Source of the DNA: Candidula unifasciata
Lineage: Eukaryota; Mollusca; Gastropoda; Stylommatophora; Geomitridae
DNA: 64,000 bases
Assembly: GCA_905116865.2 (NCBI GenBank)
Contig: CAJHNH020002515.1
Span: 1 to 64,000, forward strand
Reading direction: 5' to 3'
Shown: positions 43,316-55,875 of the stretch, in pieces
Layout: the number at the start of each line of letters is the position of its first letter
Position numbering within the stretch: the first letter of the stretch is position 1
Notes under the pieces: generated by a model
The model's database searches: none
What the model was told of the DNA's origin: nothing
Seen by the model: only the letters and a program-made list of their open reading frames with translations
Translations under genes and position numbers: made by a program

Positions 43316-44300
43316 TTGTTTTAAGAACGGACATCGCAGCATTCGAGGCTTTACCATAAGCACCCCGTCCCCATCTTCAGCAGCCAATGCAGAGTTCTAA
43401 TACTAATGGTGATAGTAGCATTCTGATTAAATTTTCGTCTTGCCTTTCCTCTGAGCCTCAAGGATCGGCCAGAACTCCTCGTCACTCACCGCTGCATCAA
43501 TCTCACTATACTGGGGTGATTCATCTGCTCCTCCAAACTGTACTCGCTCTACAAGGCCCTAACCACGTCTGCCATATAATTCATCAATATTCCACTAAGT
43601 TGTACAGAGCCAGCCAATCTATCCGCCTGTTTATTTTCCAACACACCGGCGTTTCCCGGAGAAAAAAATTCAGACAATACTCCTCACCCGTGTCCTCCGC
43701 AGTGAAGCATGCCACTCTGCACAAAGCATGCCTGTCCTGACCTTCCTAATCATGTTTTCTGAGTCAGTTGCAATCACGATTTGTGTGTGTGTGTGTGTGT
43801 GTGTGGGTGCGCGCGCGCGAGTTTATGTGTGTGTGCCGTGTTCTCTAACCAGCAGAAAGCTGCAGTGACCGCCAGCACCTCCAATTTTGTGCTGGATGTT
43901 GTGATTTCAAAAGCTAGGCTCTTCTGCATCAAGCGTCGACCATTACCTTTCGCTAAGAAACCCTAAGCACTTCTTTTGCCTCTTGACACTGAACCGTCTG
44001 TTTAAATAATCAAATCCTCTGAGCGAGCATTATCTTGAATTAATTGTTGAATTTCCACCTCCGTGTCACATGCTGGCCAGTCTCTGCATTCCAAGCTCAG
44101 TGTGATTATGACCCTGCACAAGTCTGACTGTTAAGCTGGCACTTTGACCTACTTCTCTCCTCGCCTAATATTCTCAAGGATGCAAACCTGTCTGTGTCTT
44201 CTGCCTGGGCCATCCATGGCTTCCCTCTTATCAGCCGCTGACCCTCAACTGCGCCCAGAGCTTCGTGCAAATAAATGGTGATCTGTGTCTGCAGCTACCT
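43315..44300 (-). pseudogene. RNase H-LINE (I-A), longest copy
   Basis: The minus strand reads a pre-RNase H region (LHEALGAVEGQRLIRGKPWMAQAEDTDR, in pieces), then VEIQQLIQDNARSEDLII stop TDGSVSRGKRSA (first catalytic Asp kept), FEITTSSTKLEVLAVTAAFCWLENT, and a CA tract (43779-43830). VIATDSENMIRKVRTGMLCAEWHASLRRTRVRSIVWIFF and the family tail follow. Several stops and a damaged fourth motif (CVGK for GNEQAD) are present. Useful as a guide to family structure. Confidence 0.87.
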
Positions 44301-44304
44301 TGAG

Positions 44305-45128
44305 ATGAACACAGAATGACAAAAGCTATTGGTGCCGATCTAGCAATGGATCACAAACTATTTCTACCTACAACGCTTAGCGGCATAAATGGAAATTGTT
44401 GTTGATGGCGATAATTTGTTTCAATAAATAATATATGTATTCATTATCATAAGAAATAGTTCACTCTACAACCCTTTTATGACACACAGAGGATTACCTG
44501 ATATTTTAATGATGCTACAGATAATGGGGATGATGATGATTATACACAGCGCGGTCACTTGGTCTCACTTCGAATACACTTAAAATACAACAGAAAGATA
44601 AAGTGGCAAACATAAGGCTACTCGCCCTGTCTGTGATCTTTTGAAAATATCATTTATTTGTTCTCACATATTTTTTTTATAAATATTACTTTAATTATAC
44701 TATGTGATAGCTTGCCAATTTTTTTTAGTGTAACACACATGTACACTGAACATTCCTAAAGATCCTTGAAATGAACACATCCCAAAAAACCTGATGTTTT
44801 CACAGCACACGAACACACCATGTCATGATTTTTAAAATACACAGTAGGACGAAACACCCATTTGTAGTGTACACACAATTACGGGATCGAATAATGCAAT
44901 CTCCTACATCTGCCCCGCACTAAAGCAGATGATCGATTTTTTTCGATTTCCAGTCGATATTCATTTTTGAGATGAACGATTATTTTTGTTGTCATGTGAT
45001 CTCAGGTTAAGGTTGGCCTTAGAGTTACTTTTGTTGCTCCATTTTTGCTCACAAGTGTCGATACGACTAAAAATCTATCAGCATCATCTTCATAATTAAA
45101 ATCATCATAAAATTGCCTATTTTGTCTT
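44305..45128. other. unassigned AT-rich DNA
   Basis: No gene or matched repeat seen. Confidence 0.45.
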
Positions 45129-45129
45129 T

Positions 45130-45465
45130 AAGAGACGTGGGAAAAAACAGTTTGCGACACATTGCTTCAGTTGTAGCAATGTAATTTGCCATTCCATGCT
45201 GATCTCAAAGGTCTGTAATGTTATCAATGCAAAATTTCATATGGCGACTTCTTGCTTTCCTATCAGATCGTTTAAGGCGTAGCGCCTGTGTTGGCAGTTC
45301 TGGTTGCATTATAAAGAGATATTCTGCCCATATGATTTTCTATTTCCAAATGAGTTTGCTGCATGGTGTTATTCCCACAGTCTGTATTATAGTATAAATA
45401 CACACATTGTTTCGGACTGTTAAGTTAGCGGCTTTTCTCTGACATTGTTGTACTAGAAGCAAAGC
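45130..45465 (-). pseudogene. LINE C-terminal fragment (family C-L)
   Basis: Co-linear with 52010-52370, sharing CAGTTTGCGA(C/T)(A/C)CATTGC at one end and GGCTTTTCTC(A/T)GACAT-type sequence at the other. On the minus strand it encodes the worn RKAANLT...MRRAVN...CSKFI end of an RTE-like protein. Confidence 0.65.
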
Positions 45466-45869
45466 CTAAGGGAAATCTTTTATTAGAGGAAATAGAGAAA
45501 ATAATTATGAAGGATAATGTAAAAATCTACTCCTTGAACATATCTCGACTTCAAACCTACAAGAGCTCCAACGATTTCGTGGCTAGTGGAAGCAAACCCA
45601 CACTTAAGCTGCCTCAGTAAAAGGAGAAAATAATGAAAAATTAGTTAGGCGGAGCTGAGACCAATAGTGTTTTTAACCCTGACAGGATATTTCTGTAGGA
45701 AGTCTAGTCAGTGGTAACAGTAAAACTAGGCATACTAACTACAAGTCCTAATCCGAATCAAAATATCTGAAACTATAATTATCACATTGAACATCTGTTT
45801 ATTTACTGAACACCAAACTAAGTGCTGCTACACAAATAACAATATATTAACAACCAGCGTCGTGTTTAC

Positions 45870-45878
45870 ACAAACACA

Positions 45879-45916
<38 letters not shown>
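45870..45916. repeat. (CA)n microsatellite
   Basis: CA dinucleotides with one CT break. Confidence 0.95.
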
Positions 45917-45917
<1 letters not shown>

Positions 45918-45989
45918 CTATGTTTGGCACCTTATCTAGCGAGGATGAAAATTCTCTTCTAGCTACCTAAGATCAAATTTCTCTGAGCG

Positions 45990-46320
45990 ATGATACACAC
46001 TTGTATCTAGCTCTACACCGTTTAATTACTAATAGAAATTTATATCTAGCACAGACCTGGAGAAAATATCAAACGAACGCTAACTTCTCGGGACCTCTGA
46101 AGCTTGCCACTCTGCGCGTAGCATGCCTGTCTTTAAATTTCTCAACATCTTCTGTGAGTCAGTTACAATCACGGCATGTGTATACAGATTCTAAAGCCAG
46201 CGTAAGGTAGCGGTGACTGTCCCCACCTCCATTTTACAACTAGACGATGTTATTGCATTTGCCAGTCTCTGTTGTACTAATCGACGTCCATTTGCCTTTT
46301 GCAATCAACCTCAGTGCAGT
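45990..46320 (-). pseudogene. RNase H-LINE (I-A) mid fragment
   Basis: ESVYTHAVIVTDSQKMLRNLKTGMLRAEWQASE aligns with the third RNase H motif of 24345 and 43315. It has only one TH pair where those copies have long CA-encoded TH runs, so it shows the unexpanded state. Confidence 0.75.
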
Positions 46321-46369
46321 CAGCAACGTGGCTAAGCCACCGTGTACCTCGCTGGCTGTAGCTTGTGGC

Positions 46370-46675
46370 GTGGTTTAAAGGTTCTGCACTACCTGGTGGT
46401 GAACTGATGTTTGACAAGCTAGATGTGTAAGGGCCCTTTGGAAGTGAGTGAACAGTGCCGAGACACAGATCAATCTTTACGGTCTAAGGACAGTAGCGCT
46501 GCGAGGAGTTACCAGGGGCTCTGGCCGACGCTCAACTTTGAAACGAAAGGCCAGACTCATATACAATCAGACAGTTACTGGTACCATCGAAACTGGAACT
46601 CTTCGCTTGCTGCTGATTCTGGGGACCAGGCGCTTATGGGAGTGTCCCCAGTGCTATGATGCCGATTCTTAAATT
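46370..46675 (+). pseudogene. RNase H-LINE (I-A) C-terminal fragment
   Basis: Starts in the post-RNase H linker (GGELMFDKLDV), then open at 46448-46672: QINLYGLRTVALRGVTRGSGRR, YNQTVTGTIETGTLRLLLIL, WECPQCYDADS stop. Opposite in orientation to its neighbour at 45990. Confidence 0.85.
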
Positions 46676-46779
46676 ACCATTTCACATTTAATTAGAAGCT
46701 TGTTAAGGAACAGTGGGTATATTCTTTTCCACTCTAAATAATGGGAACCCCAACCCACACTGGCATGAGTCCAAGTCTA

Positions 46780-47030
46780 GTTAAGTCAAGGACCCTCCCT
46801 ATAGATATAGCGCATCGGGGATATGAGGCAAGAGTCATATTTTTATAGGCCAATCAGCATTCGTTGAGTGCTGTAGTCACTACCACGCCGGCCACTTTAT
46901 TTTCCAGGAAATTATCTGTTACTCATGTTAGGCTGCGCAGACTTCGGAATCAACATTTGTTTCTCCAAAAACAAATCCGATTCGATACGGATTGGAACCC
47001 AAGAGCTTTGAATATGTAAGCAATCGTCTA
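46780..47030 (-). mobile_element. SINE family B copy
   Basis: Plus-strand view: AAGGACCCTCCC, TTATAGGCCAATCAGCATTCG, GTAGTCACTACCACGCCGGCC, ATTTTCCAGGAAATTATCTG, then a worn B box (GGATTGGAACCC). Confidence 0.65.
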
Positions 47031-47154
47031 AACTCAAATCAAGAACAAACGAAAGAAAGAAAGACATAAAACTGCTTGTAAGATCATTCATGGTGACGTA
47101 TTCCTAATTTGCGTGGTGTAGTGTTTAAAATTCTAAAACAAAAATTCCAGACCT

Positions 47155-47475
47155 TACCAACAGTTCAGTTGATATCACGCTGAACAACAACAGCCTTGAA
47201 AAAGTCAACAGTTTCACTTATCTAGGGAGCAAGATGTCATCTACAGGAGATACCGCACCAGAAATACCATTTAGAATAGACTGGCATCTAGTGCCTTCAA
47301 TAAACTGTCTAACATCTGGAAATCAAAGACACTTAGCAAACACACAAAACTCAAGATCTTCAATTCTTGAGTGATTCCAGTACTATGGATGCGAGAGCTG
47401 GAAATCAACGAAAACTCTAGACACAAAATTAGACAGTTTTGAAAATAAATGCCTTAGAACATCTAAGACCTACAA
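47155..47475 (+). pseudogene. RT thumb fragment of RTE-like LINE
   Basis: VDITLNNNSLEKVNSFTYLGSKMSSTGD, then an eroded alanine-rich segment, then YYGCESWKSTKTLDTKLDSFENKCLRTSK. This is the typical FTYLGS ... GCESW ... CLR series just after the RT palm. A stop and a frameshift lie between the two parts. Confidence 0.8.
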
Positions 47476-47629
47476 CAGATAGCAACGAACCGCCATGCAT
47501 GGAGAGTCATGACCTCTGCCCTATGTGCCGCACTCGACACAAGAGGAAAGACTAACTAACTAACTAAGTGTTTAAAAATTGAAAATGTTGCATGAATGAA
47601 AAACGTATATTAAGCACTTCTATGTTTCC

Positions 47630-48204
<575 letters not shown>

Positions 48205-48878
48205 GTTTTTTCCCCCAAACAGCTATAAACTGGGAACGCATGACCGTCTTACAATCGCCCCCTTACAAACACGCATCTTTCACACGACAATTGTATTTTA
48301 TATATCAAGCGTATTTTGTTTGTATATCAAACTTTAAAGTATAAATAGAAAGAGAATATTAAAGCATGGGTGCGCTCACTCTTGTATACACATTTATAAA
48401 CTCACACAAATATAATAAACAAAGTTGCTTGCTTTTCGTAGGATTGGGTTAAATCAACCGGAAAATGTAACTTTGAGTATTTTGAGATGAGATTGTATGA
48501 ATAAATTTGGCCTTGTTAAAAATTAAAGTTTACTAAATGGCAGAATTTGTAGACGTCTGTAAAATATATTTTTTTTTTCGATGTAATCGAAGACTAGGCG
48601 GGAGGCCCGATTGTGTAGAGAACAGTCTTCTGACATGATATTTGGAGCAACCATACCAAATTAAGGAACAATAATCTATATTCCTTTGGATGTAGGATAC
48701 GTAAATGTAAGGGTTTTTTTTTCCTCCAAAAAGTGCCGAATTTTGCCTTATGATAAACTTTGTTTCCTGCTTATGGCATGAACATGGGACCCTAAAGTTA
48801 CATGGCTGTCCATTGAAGTGCCTAATTTGTGTTTCCAGCTACGTTAACTATAGATAGTTTGTCAATGAAGAGCTCAAG
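48205..48878. other. unassigned AT-rich DNA
   Basis: No gene or repeat family besides the duplicated flank at 48278-48325. Confidence 0.45.
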
Positions 48879-48879
48879 C

Positions 48880-49691
<812 letters not shown>

Positions 49692-49976
49692 TATAGATTG
49701 ATTGACTTCTTGGTTGATACATTTATAAGTCTTTTCATTGACTGTCTGATTCATTGTCGGACTGAGTGTTTCATTGGTTCATTAAGTGACTGATTTGTTG
49801 GCTGATTGAGTATTACTTACTTAAGTGTTTAAGTTGTTTTTTAAAACTAGGCAAGTAAGTGGATAGGTAGCTATGTTATTTGGTTGAAAGACATAAATAT
49901 AAATTGTATTTTTTTAGGTACGTATGTAAATTATATGCTGGCATCGTACAATACAATACCTACCCCACGCCCCACT

Positions 49977-50030
49977 CCCCCCCCCCCCCCCCCCCCCACC
50001 GCCCCCCCCCCCCCCCCACCCCCCCCCCCT

Positions 50031-50077
<47 letters not shown>

Positions 50078-50163
50078 ATTAAAAAACTTAGAATCCCCCC
50101 CCCCCCCCCCCCCCCACCCCCCACCCCCCCCCCCTCTTTTATGTCTCCCCCCCCCCCCCCACC

Positions 50164-50200
<37 letters not shown>

Positions 50201-50310
50201 CCCCCCCCCCCCCCTTTTTTCTTCTTCATGTTATTTTTTGTTTATTTTTGTTTTCTTTTTTTCCCCCCCCCCAACCCCTCGTCCCCCCCCACCCCCCCCC
50301 CCCCCAAACC

Positions 50311-50357
<47 letters not shown>
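49977..50357. repeat. poly-C tract, about 380 bp, interrupted
   Basis: Long C runs broken by isolated A, T or G, and by islands ATTAAAAAACTTAGAAT (about 50078), TCTTTTATGT and TTTTTTCTTCTTCATG. May be real or a sequencing artefact at a C-rich site. Poly-Pro frames through it are not genes. Confidence 0.9.
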
Positions 50358-50358
<1 letters not shown>

Positions 50359-50359
50359 G

Positions 50360-50600
50360 CCTTTTTTCCTAATTCCCAGCCGATTAGGGTCAAGAGATTT
50401 AGGGCCCACTAAAGAAATCACTTTGCAATGTGAAATTAAAAACTAGAATCCCGTGAAATTACCACTTAGCGATTTGCAATTATAAAGCCGTAACACTGAC
50501 CTCCAATGCAAATCGAAAGTGACGCTTGACTCGGTCAATTCGTCATGGGTCGATAGATTATTTCAGCTAATTTGTGGCTTAGTTTACGTGTACTGATTGG
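50360..50600. other. unassigned DNA
   Basis: Short unmatched spacer between the poly-C tract and the 21-bp satellite. Confidence 0.4.
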
Positions 50601-50659
50601 GTTAAGTGTACTGCAAGGTGAACCAAGGTATTTTAATTAAACTGGTCTCAAGCAACAGT

Positions 50660-51060
50660 CTACGTTTGATTAGCTATTGTACATGTAGAAGCAGCAATTG
50701 TCCACGTAGCATCAGTTACTATCCATGTAGGATCAGCCATTGTCCATGTAGGATCAGCTACTGTCCATTCAGATTCAACCAATATCCATTTAGAGTTAGC
50801 CATTATCTATGTAGGATCAACCAATATCCATGCAATATAAGCCATTATCTATGTAGGATCAACCAATATCCATGTACAGTTAGCCATTATCTATGTAGGA
50901 TCAACCAATATTCATGTAGAGTTAGCCATTATCTATGTAGGATCAACCAATATCCATGTAAAGTTAACCATTATCTAAGATCAACCAAAATCCATGTAGA
51001 GTAAGCCATTATCTATGTAAGATCAACTAATATCCATGTTAAGTCATCCAGTATCTGGTA
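50660..51060 (+). repeat. 21-bp satellite arranged in 42-bp dimers
   Basis: Early units alternate ATCCATGTAGGATCAGCCATT-like types. Later a stable pair forms: one unit ends GATCAACCAAT, the other ends AGTTAGCCATT. As 21 is a multiple of three, a plus-strand frame stays open (50606-51004) and reads as a seven-residue repeat, CRINQYP alternating with C-VSHYL. No start context or other support for a gene. Confidence 0.9.
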
Positions 51061-51239
51061 ATTTTCCACACCGGATACCACCTTACTCTGCTACGCAGGC
51101 GCATGTGGGATAAGATATTGACAATTCATAAAAATCTACTCTGATTTGCAAATAATCGTAAGAAAAAGCGAGAAACTGTTTTATCCAATTCAGGCTGATT
51201 TCATTGACATAAAAGATTTCATCTCTCATTTCTTCTTCG

Positions 51240-51745
51240 TCACTTCCTCTTTTACCGCTGTGGGTGTCGAGGGAGATATAAGGTTCTGTTTCTAGCTCTT
51301 CTTGCTGCCTCGACCATAGGCGCATCGTGCTGTTGTAGAGTTTCTCTGATGTTATCTTTCCATCTTGTTCTTGGTCTACCCCGCGCTCTACGTCCTTCTT
51401 CTCTTTCCATGTATACTTTGTATGGTATGGTGTCACAAGGCATTCTCTCTAAGTGGGCAAACCATTTCTCTTGCTGTCTTTGTATGTAATCCAGAATTGG
51501 TTCTGTGCCGACTTGTTCTCTTATGATCTCATTCCTGATCTTATCTCTTATGGTCACTCCTACAGCCCTTCTCAGACATCTCATTTCCGTGGTTAGTAAT
51601 TGTCTTTTATAGTTTGTTGTGAGTGACCATGTCTGGCACTGGTAGCACAGAGTTGGAATAAATATGCTTTGAATAAGATGTCTCTTTGTGCTGATTGGGA
51701 TTGTCTTATGCTGTAAGAGGGGGGCTAGCTGTCCCAATACTTGGT
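51240..51745 (-). pseudogene. LINE RT C-terminal fragment (family D-L), unbroken
   Basis: 161 open codons from 51737 to the stop at 51252: LLQHKTIPISTKRHLIQSIFIPTL, YQCQTW, TTEMRCLRRAVGVTIRDKIRNEIIREQVG, QQEKWFAHLERM, RRARGRPRTRWKDNI. This is the last part of an RTE-like reverse transcriptase. It carries no inactivating change in what remains, so a young 5'-truncated insertion. Its end is echoed by 59765-59940. Confidence 0.88.
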
Positions 51746-52008
51746 TTGCTTTACTGCATCTAATGATCTCTCATTAATGGTAATATAATGGGCAATCGGT
51801 TTATAAAATTGCACCATGCCTGCCTAGTCAGATTTTTCTCTTCCTCGTTGCCTTCGATTATGGACACATTTTACAGCGAGAAATATAGGGCATCGAACTG
51901 CCATAACGATCGGTTACTGTATTCATACGCCTGAATTTATTACACATATTTCAAGTTCATGCACTCGAACCCACACCTGTTTTGCGATCAGCTGCCTTTT
52001 TTTTTTTA
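51746..52008. other. unassigned DNA
   Basis: Nothing recognisable. Confidence 0.35.
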
Positions 52009-52009
52009 A

Positions 52010-52370
52010 TCATCACAAATTGTCACTTCTGCGCCAGACACCGTGGGGAGTTACAGTTTGCGATCCATTGCCTGATGGGCAGCATTGCCATATTCTCCTT
52101 CCGTGTCGATGTAAAAGATATTTAAATTCCTCAGTCCATTTACTCCTATTTCGACCTGGCGCTTTCACATCAGACCCACCACTGTAGTGCCTGCGTCGGT
52201 AGTTGTTCTGGTCGTATTTTTACTAGATCACCAAACCATTTCATCTTCTCTTTTTCAATAAATTTGCTTCATGGTGATGTTCACGGTCTGCCCAATAATA
52301 TCATTTCTAACTTTGTCTCTGGTGGATAAGTTTGCGGCTTTTCTCAGGCATCTATGTCCCCAAGCAATAA
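52010..52370 (-). pseudogene. LINE C-terminal fragment (family C-L)
   Basis: The minus strand reads CLRKAANLSTRDKVRNDIIGQTVNITM, KMKWFGDLVKI in another frame, and AMDRKLQLPT near the end. 3' UTR near 52010. Sister of 45130-45465. Confidence 0.75.
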
Positions 52371-52524
52371 AACCTGTTTGAAAATTGTTATTGTATATTT
52401 GTATGAGCTTCCCCCATAGTTACTTGATAAACGTCTGGCTGTGTATTATGACACTGGTCTGTCACACAGAGAAGAGATATTCGGATGGAGATATTCTATG
52501 AGAGGCAAACATAAAAATCCCAAC

Positions 52525-52625
52525 CTGCACAGTTTGTGGCGATATCATTAGCCACATGCCTTAATACCCAGGCTCACACCCCTCCTGCCTCAACTCAGGC
52601 CTAGAAGTTGTAAAGAAGTAGTCTT
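52525..52625 (+). mobile_element. SINE family C fragment
   Basis: AACCTGCACAGTTTGTGGCG, then ATCATTAGCCACATGCC, CCAGGCTCACACCCC: body of family C without head. Confidence 0.45.
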
Positions 52626-52699
52626 TTCTCTGCCACATTAAGAAAAAAATAATGTCTCTTCAGCTGAAATAGTATAGACAGATTCTCAGAATACCATCG

Positions 52700-52980
52700 A
52701 TACAGAAGACAAAAAAAATACGCACTTCTTAACAAATCAATGAAGATAAGCTAGTAAACAGCACCTTATCTGGGAGTTTCGTCATATCAAGCGCCACTGC
52801 GGATTGGGAAGAATAGTTGCAGATGGTTTGGAACTAGGAACTAGGGGCAGGGGCTGATTAGCTCGAAGATGGACATGAAAAATGAACGAGGTGGGACAGC
52901 TGGCGAGAGACCATGTTTATTTCCACACACACTTGGAGGAGACGACGTTTTGCAAAAGACGTGCTAAATGATGATGATGG
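52700..52980 (+). pseudogene. LINE 3' end (family E-L), copy 2
   Basis: Co-linear with 22940-23230: ACAGCACCTTATCTGGGAG, TCATATCAAGCGCCACTGCGG, CGAGGTGGGACAGCTGGCG, GACGACGTTTTGCAAA. Encodes the same worn VWEFRHIKRHCGLG-type end. Confidence 0.75.
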
Positions 52981-52984
52981 TGGT

Positions 52985-53615
52985 CTCATAGTGTAGAGTG
53001 TAGGTTGTATATTGGCAAGCTTAACGTCTCTCTTTCTATAAAAATTACTAGCTGTCACATATTCTAGTTCGCACTATTGACGACCGTATTGCCCATTAAC
53101 TGACCGGTAGATGACTTCGTAGTCGGTTTGGACAGTATTTGGATCTGTCTCCTTTGATACTATCAAAGCTGCAAGAGGCCGTTTCGTGATTATCTGGTAA
53201 AGAAACATTTTAAGCCATTCTAAAATGGTGCAAATAACCTAAGTTACAATTACAACAAAAAGCTCCGCCTTTGGAAATACTGGTTGAACGAAACAATAAA
53301 TTTTTTTTTAAATGGGCGATGATGATAATGACACGTTCTAGGTATTATCTAATGACGTGACTAAAACTTATGACTGTATCTTTGCAGTTATTTTCAGTTT
53401 GTAACCTTTTACACAATATTCAGACAAACTTTCTCTGGCTGTCCAAGAAATGTTGAGTATTCTTCTGTAAAACCACTTTACTGCCACACACCTGACGTAC
53501 CAATAACGTTACCTACCAAAAGGGGAGAATAAATACATGTACTGTGAAAATCTTAAACTGGTGCCTGCGCAGATGAGAGGGAAATAAATAGAATGATGTA
53601 ATCACTAAGGAAGAG
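52985..53615. other. mostly unassigned; dispersed repeat at 53090-53175
   Basis: The GGACAGTATTTGG block is shared with 6283-6350. No gene supported. Confidence 0.4.
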
Positions 53616-53619
53616 TTTT

Positions 53620-53870
53620 GGGAGAGAACTAAACAAGTTCCAGTGGACCAAAAGGTAAAGAAAAGATACTGCCGTTGGAAAGGACACACGCTGAGAAAAC
53701 TTTAGAACAATATAACTAGAATGTTTTTGCACTGGAACCCACAAATCAAAGCCAACTAAAACACACACGGGGAAGGGAGCTAGAGAGGGAAGTTAAACAG
53801 AAGGGGAGGACATAGGGAGAGCTGCATGCAATAGCAAGGATAGAACGACACCCCAGCTTACTCTAGTGTT
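53620..53870 (+). pseudogene. LINE C-terminal fragment (family G), copy 1
   Basis: RWKGHTLRK-type motif, then NVFALEPTNQSQ, HTRGRELEREVKQKG and GELHAIARIER in close frames. Shared with 57705-57935. Confidence 0.75.
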
Positions 53871-54062
53871 GGGTGGACGACTGTAAAATGTAGGAAAATA
53901 CACTTTACTGTGCTTAGGATTTTCAAGACAGTCCCAATCACACGTGTACTGAAAACAGCTAACCCTCTTCTGTGTCTGTCCTGAAAAGGACAGTTGCATT
54001 TGTGGTTTATAGATATCTGCACCTTTTTCCCTAATACATCCGATTTCAGCAACATCTTTATT

Positions 54063-54398
54063 ATCCACATGTGTCCAGTATACCAATCGTAAGCTTGTCG
54101 CTCGGTCGTCCAGGTATGCAGACTGCTCTAATTATGCTACCGCGAAGACTTCTTATCTCACTGTACCTTCTGCAAAATCACCAATTCGTCTTGTCCCTAT
54201 CCAAACACCATCCGATAATTTCGTGCAGCAGGGAAACCAACCCTGAGCTTCATGAACTCAGGTGGGCCCACTCTCTGAAAACGTATAGGAGCTCGTGGGC
54301 CGAAATGTTTGTCGACGAAAGATTACTTCTACTGACGATTGGTAGATCCCTGCTGTACTTGCTTCCCTGTAGAGTTTATTCTTATTCCACTTCGAACG
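54063..54398 (+). mobile_element. R2/NeSL-type LINE 3' UTR fragment
   Basis: Plus-strand copy of the 3' untranslated region of the element at 32297-34300. It shares AAGCTTGTCGCTCGGTCGTC, CTTCTTATCTCAC, TGAGCTTCATGAACTCAGGT, TCGTGGGCCGAAA and GAGTTTATTC in the same order. Only about 335 bp, with no coding part: a typical dead-on-arrival insertion of a LINE. Its 3' flank differs from that of the first copy. Confidence 0.88.
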
Positions 54399-54594
54399 AC
54401 ACGCTTTAAGTCTGAACCAATACATTACGTGTGATCATCAACTGCCCATGTGTCGCAAACAATGCATAAGTCGATCCGATTTTTATGATAAACATTTGAC
54501 TCATTATGTTAACATTCAACACCATATGTTTTATGTTCTAAGTTGTATGCTGCCCCTGTGAAAGTAATGCAACAATGTTTTGTTTCTTACTGTA

Positions 54595-55290
54595 TTGTAT
54601 GAAGATTGAAACAATCCTGTAATAATTGTGCTATCTGGAGAATGGAGAACGTCCTGAAATAACTTAGCTATCTGGAGAATGGAGAAAGTCCTGAAATAAC
54701 TGTGTTATCTGGAGAATGGAGAACGTCCTGAAATAACCGTGCTATCTGGAGAATGGAGAAAGTCCTGAAATAACTTAGCTATCTGGAGAATGGAGAAAGT
54801 CCTGAAATAACTATGCTATCTGGAGAATGGAGAACGTCCTGAAATAACTGTGCTATCTGGAGAATGGGGAAAGTCCTGAAATAACTGTGTTATCTGGAGA
54901 ATGGAGAAAGTCCTGAAATAACCGTGCTATCTGGAGAATGGAGAAAGTCCTGAAATAACTGTGTTATCTGGAGAATGGAGAAAGTCCTGAAATAACTGTG
55001 CTATCTGGAGAATGGAGAAAGTCCTGAAATAACTGTGCTATCTGGAGAATGGAGAAAGTCCTGAAATTACTGTGCTATCTGGAGAATGGAGAAAGTCCTG
55101 AAATAACTGTGTTATCTGGAGAATGTCCTGAAATTACTGCTATCTGGAGATTGGGAACCATGTAAAAACTATTTTACATGAAGGATCAACTGTGTTATCT
55201 ACAGAATGGAGAACTCTTGTAACAACTGTTATTTGAAGGATGAAAATCCTGCAACAAATCTGCTGTCTAGAACAAGGCTATTCAACAGGC
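54595..55290 (+). repeat. 37-bp minisatellite (monomer form)
   Basis: The unit reads TGTGCTATCTGGAGAATGG then AGAAAGTCCTGAAATAAC. About 15 clear units to 55140, then diverged ones to 55290. Related to the dimeric array at 56090. Confidence 0.95.
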
Positions 55291-55339
55291 AGCCCACGGG
55301 CCAAATATTGCCAGCAGAAGCCTATCAAGTGACCCGCAG

Positions 55340-55800
55340 ATCTTTGCTAATGTTGAATGTTAAATTAAGAATCGACATCACAGCACGTGGGACACCCCCT
55401 TAAGTGTTCCGTCCCCATCTCCAGCAGCAAGCGAAGGGTACCAATCCAATGGAAACAGTAACTGTCTGACTGTATATCCATCTCGCCCTTCCCCTGAGTG
55501 TTGAGCATCTGCCAGTTCCCCGAGTAACTCTGCGCAGCGCCATTCTCCTCAGATCAGACCAGCGCCATTCTCCTCAGACCAGTGCCATTCTTCTCAGACC
55601 AGTGGTATTCTCCTCAGACCAGCGCCATTCTCCTCAGACCAGTGCCATTCTTCTCAGACCAGCGGCATTCTCCTCAGACCAACGCCATTCTCCTTAGATC
55701 AGCACCATTCTCCTCAGACCAGTGCTATTCTCCTCAGACAGTAATGATCTATTTGTGGATCGTTGCCAGTTGTATTCTATTAATAATTGTTCCATGCTGG
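55340..55800 (-). pseudogene. RNase H-LINE (I-A) 3' end with internal minisatellite
   Basis: Matches 7447-7900: GACATCACAGCACGTGGGAC, CCGTCCCCATCTCCAGCAGC, CAACTCTGCGCAGCGCC-type blocks in order. Where the LINE has one CAGCGCCATTCTTCTCAGAC, this copy has a ~10-fold 20-bp array (55545-55745), then resumes with GTAATGATCTATTTGTGGATCG. Confidence 0.85.
55545..55745. repeat. 20-bp minisatellite inside LINE
   Basis: Units of CAG(C/T)GCCATTCTCCTCAGAC with C/T variation, about ten copies. The single-copy ancestor is visible at 7656-7676. Confidence 0.92.
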
Positions 55801-55875
55801 GCTCAGAACTCAGGTCAGCGACGACGCACATGTTCACAATGTTGGCCCCTGAGTACATTTAGTTAAATAGCAATG

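Noticed and set aside
49880..50446. 188-codon poly-proline frame
   Set aside because: Produced by the poly-C tract.
53793..54086. 97-codon minus-strand ORF as a host gene
   Set aside because: It overlaps a LINE end and the R2-type 3' UTR fragment, and shows no known domain.
55582..55866. 94-codon ORF with SDQ repeats
   Set aside because: It reads the antisense of the LINE-internal 20-bp minisatellite.
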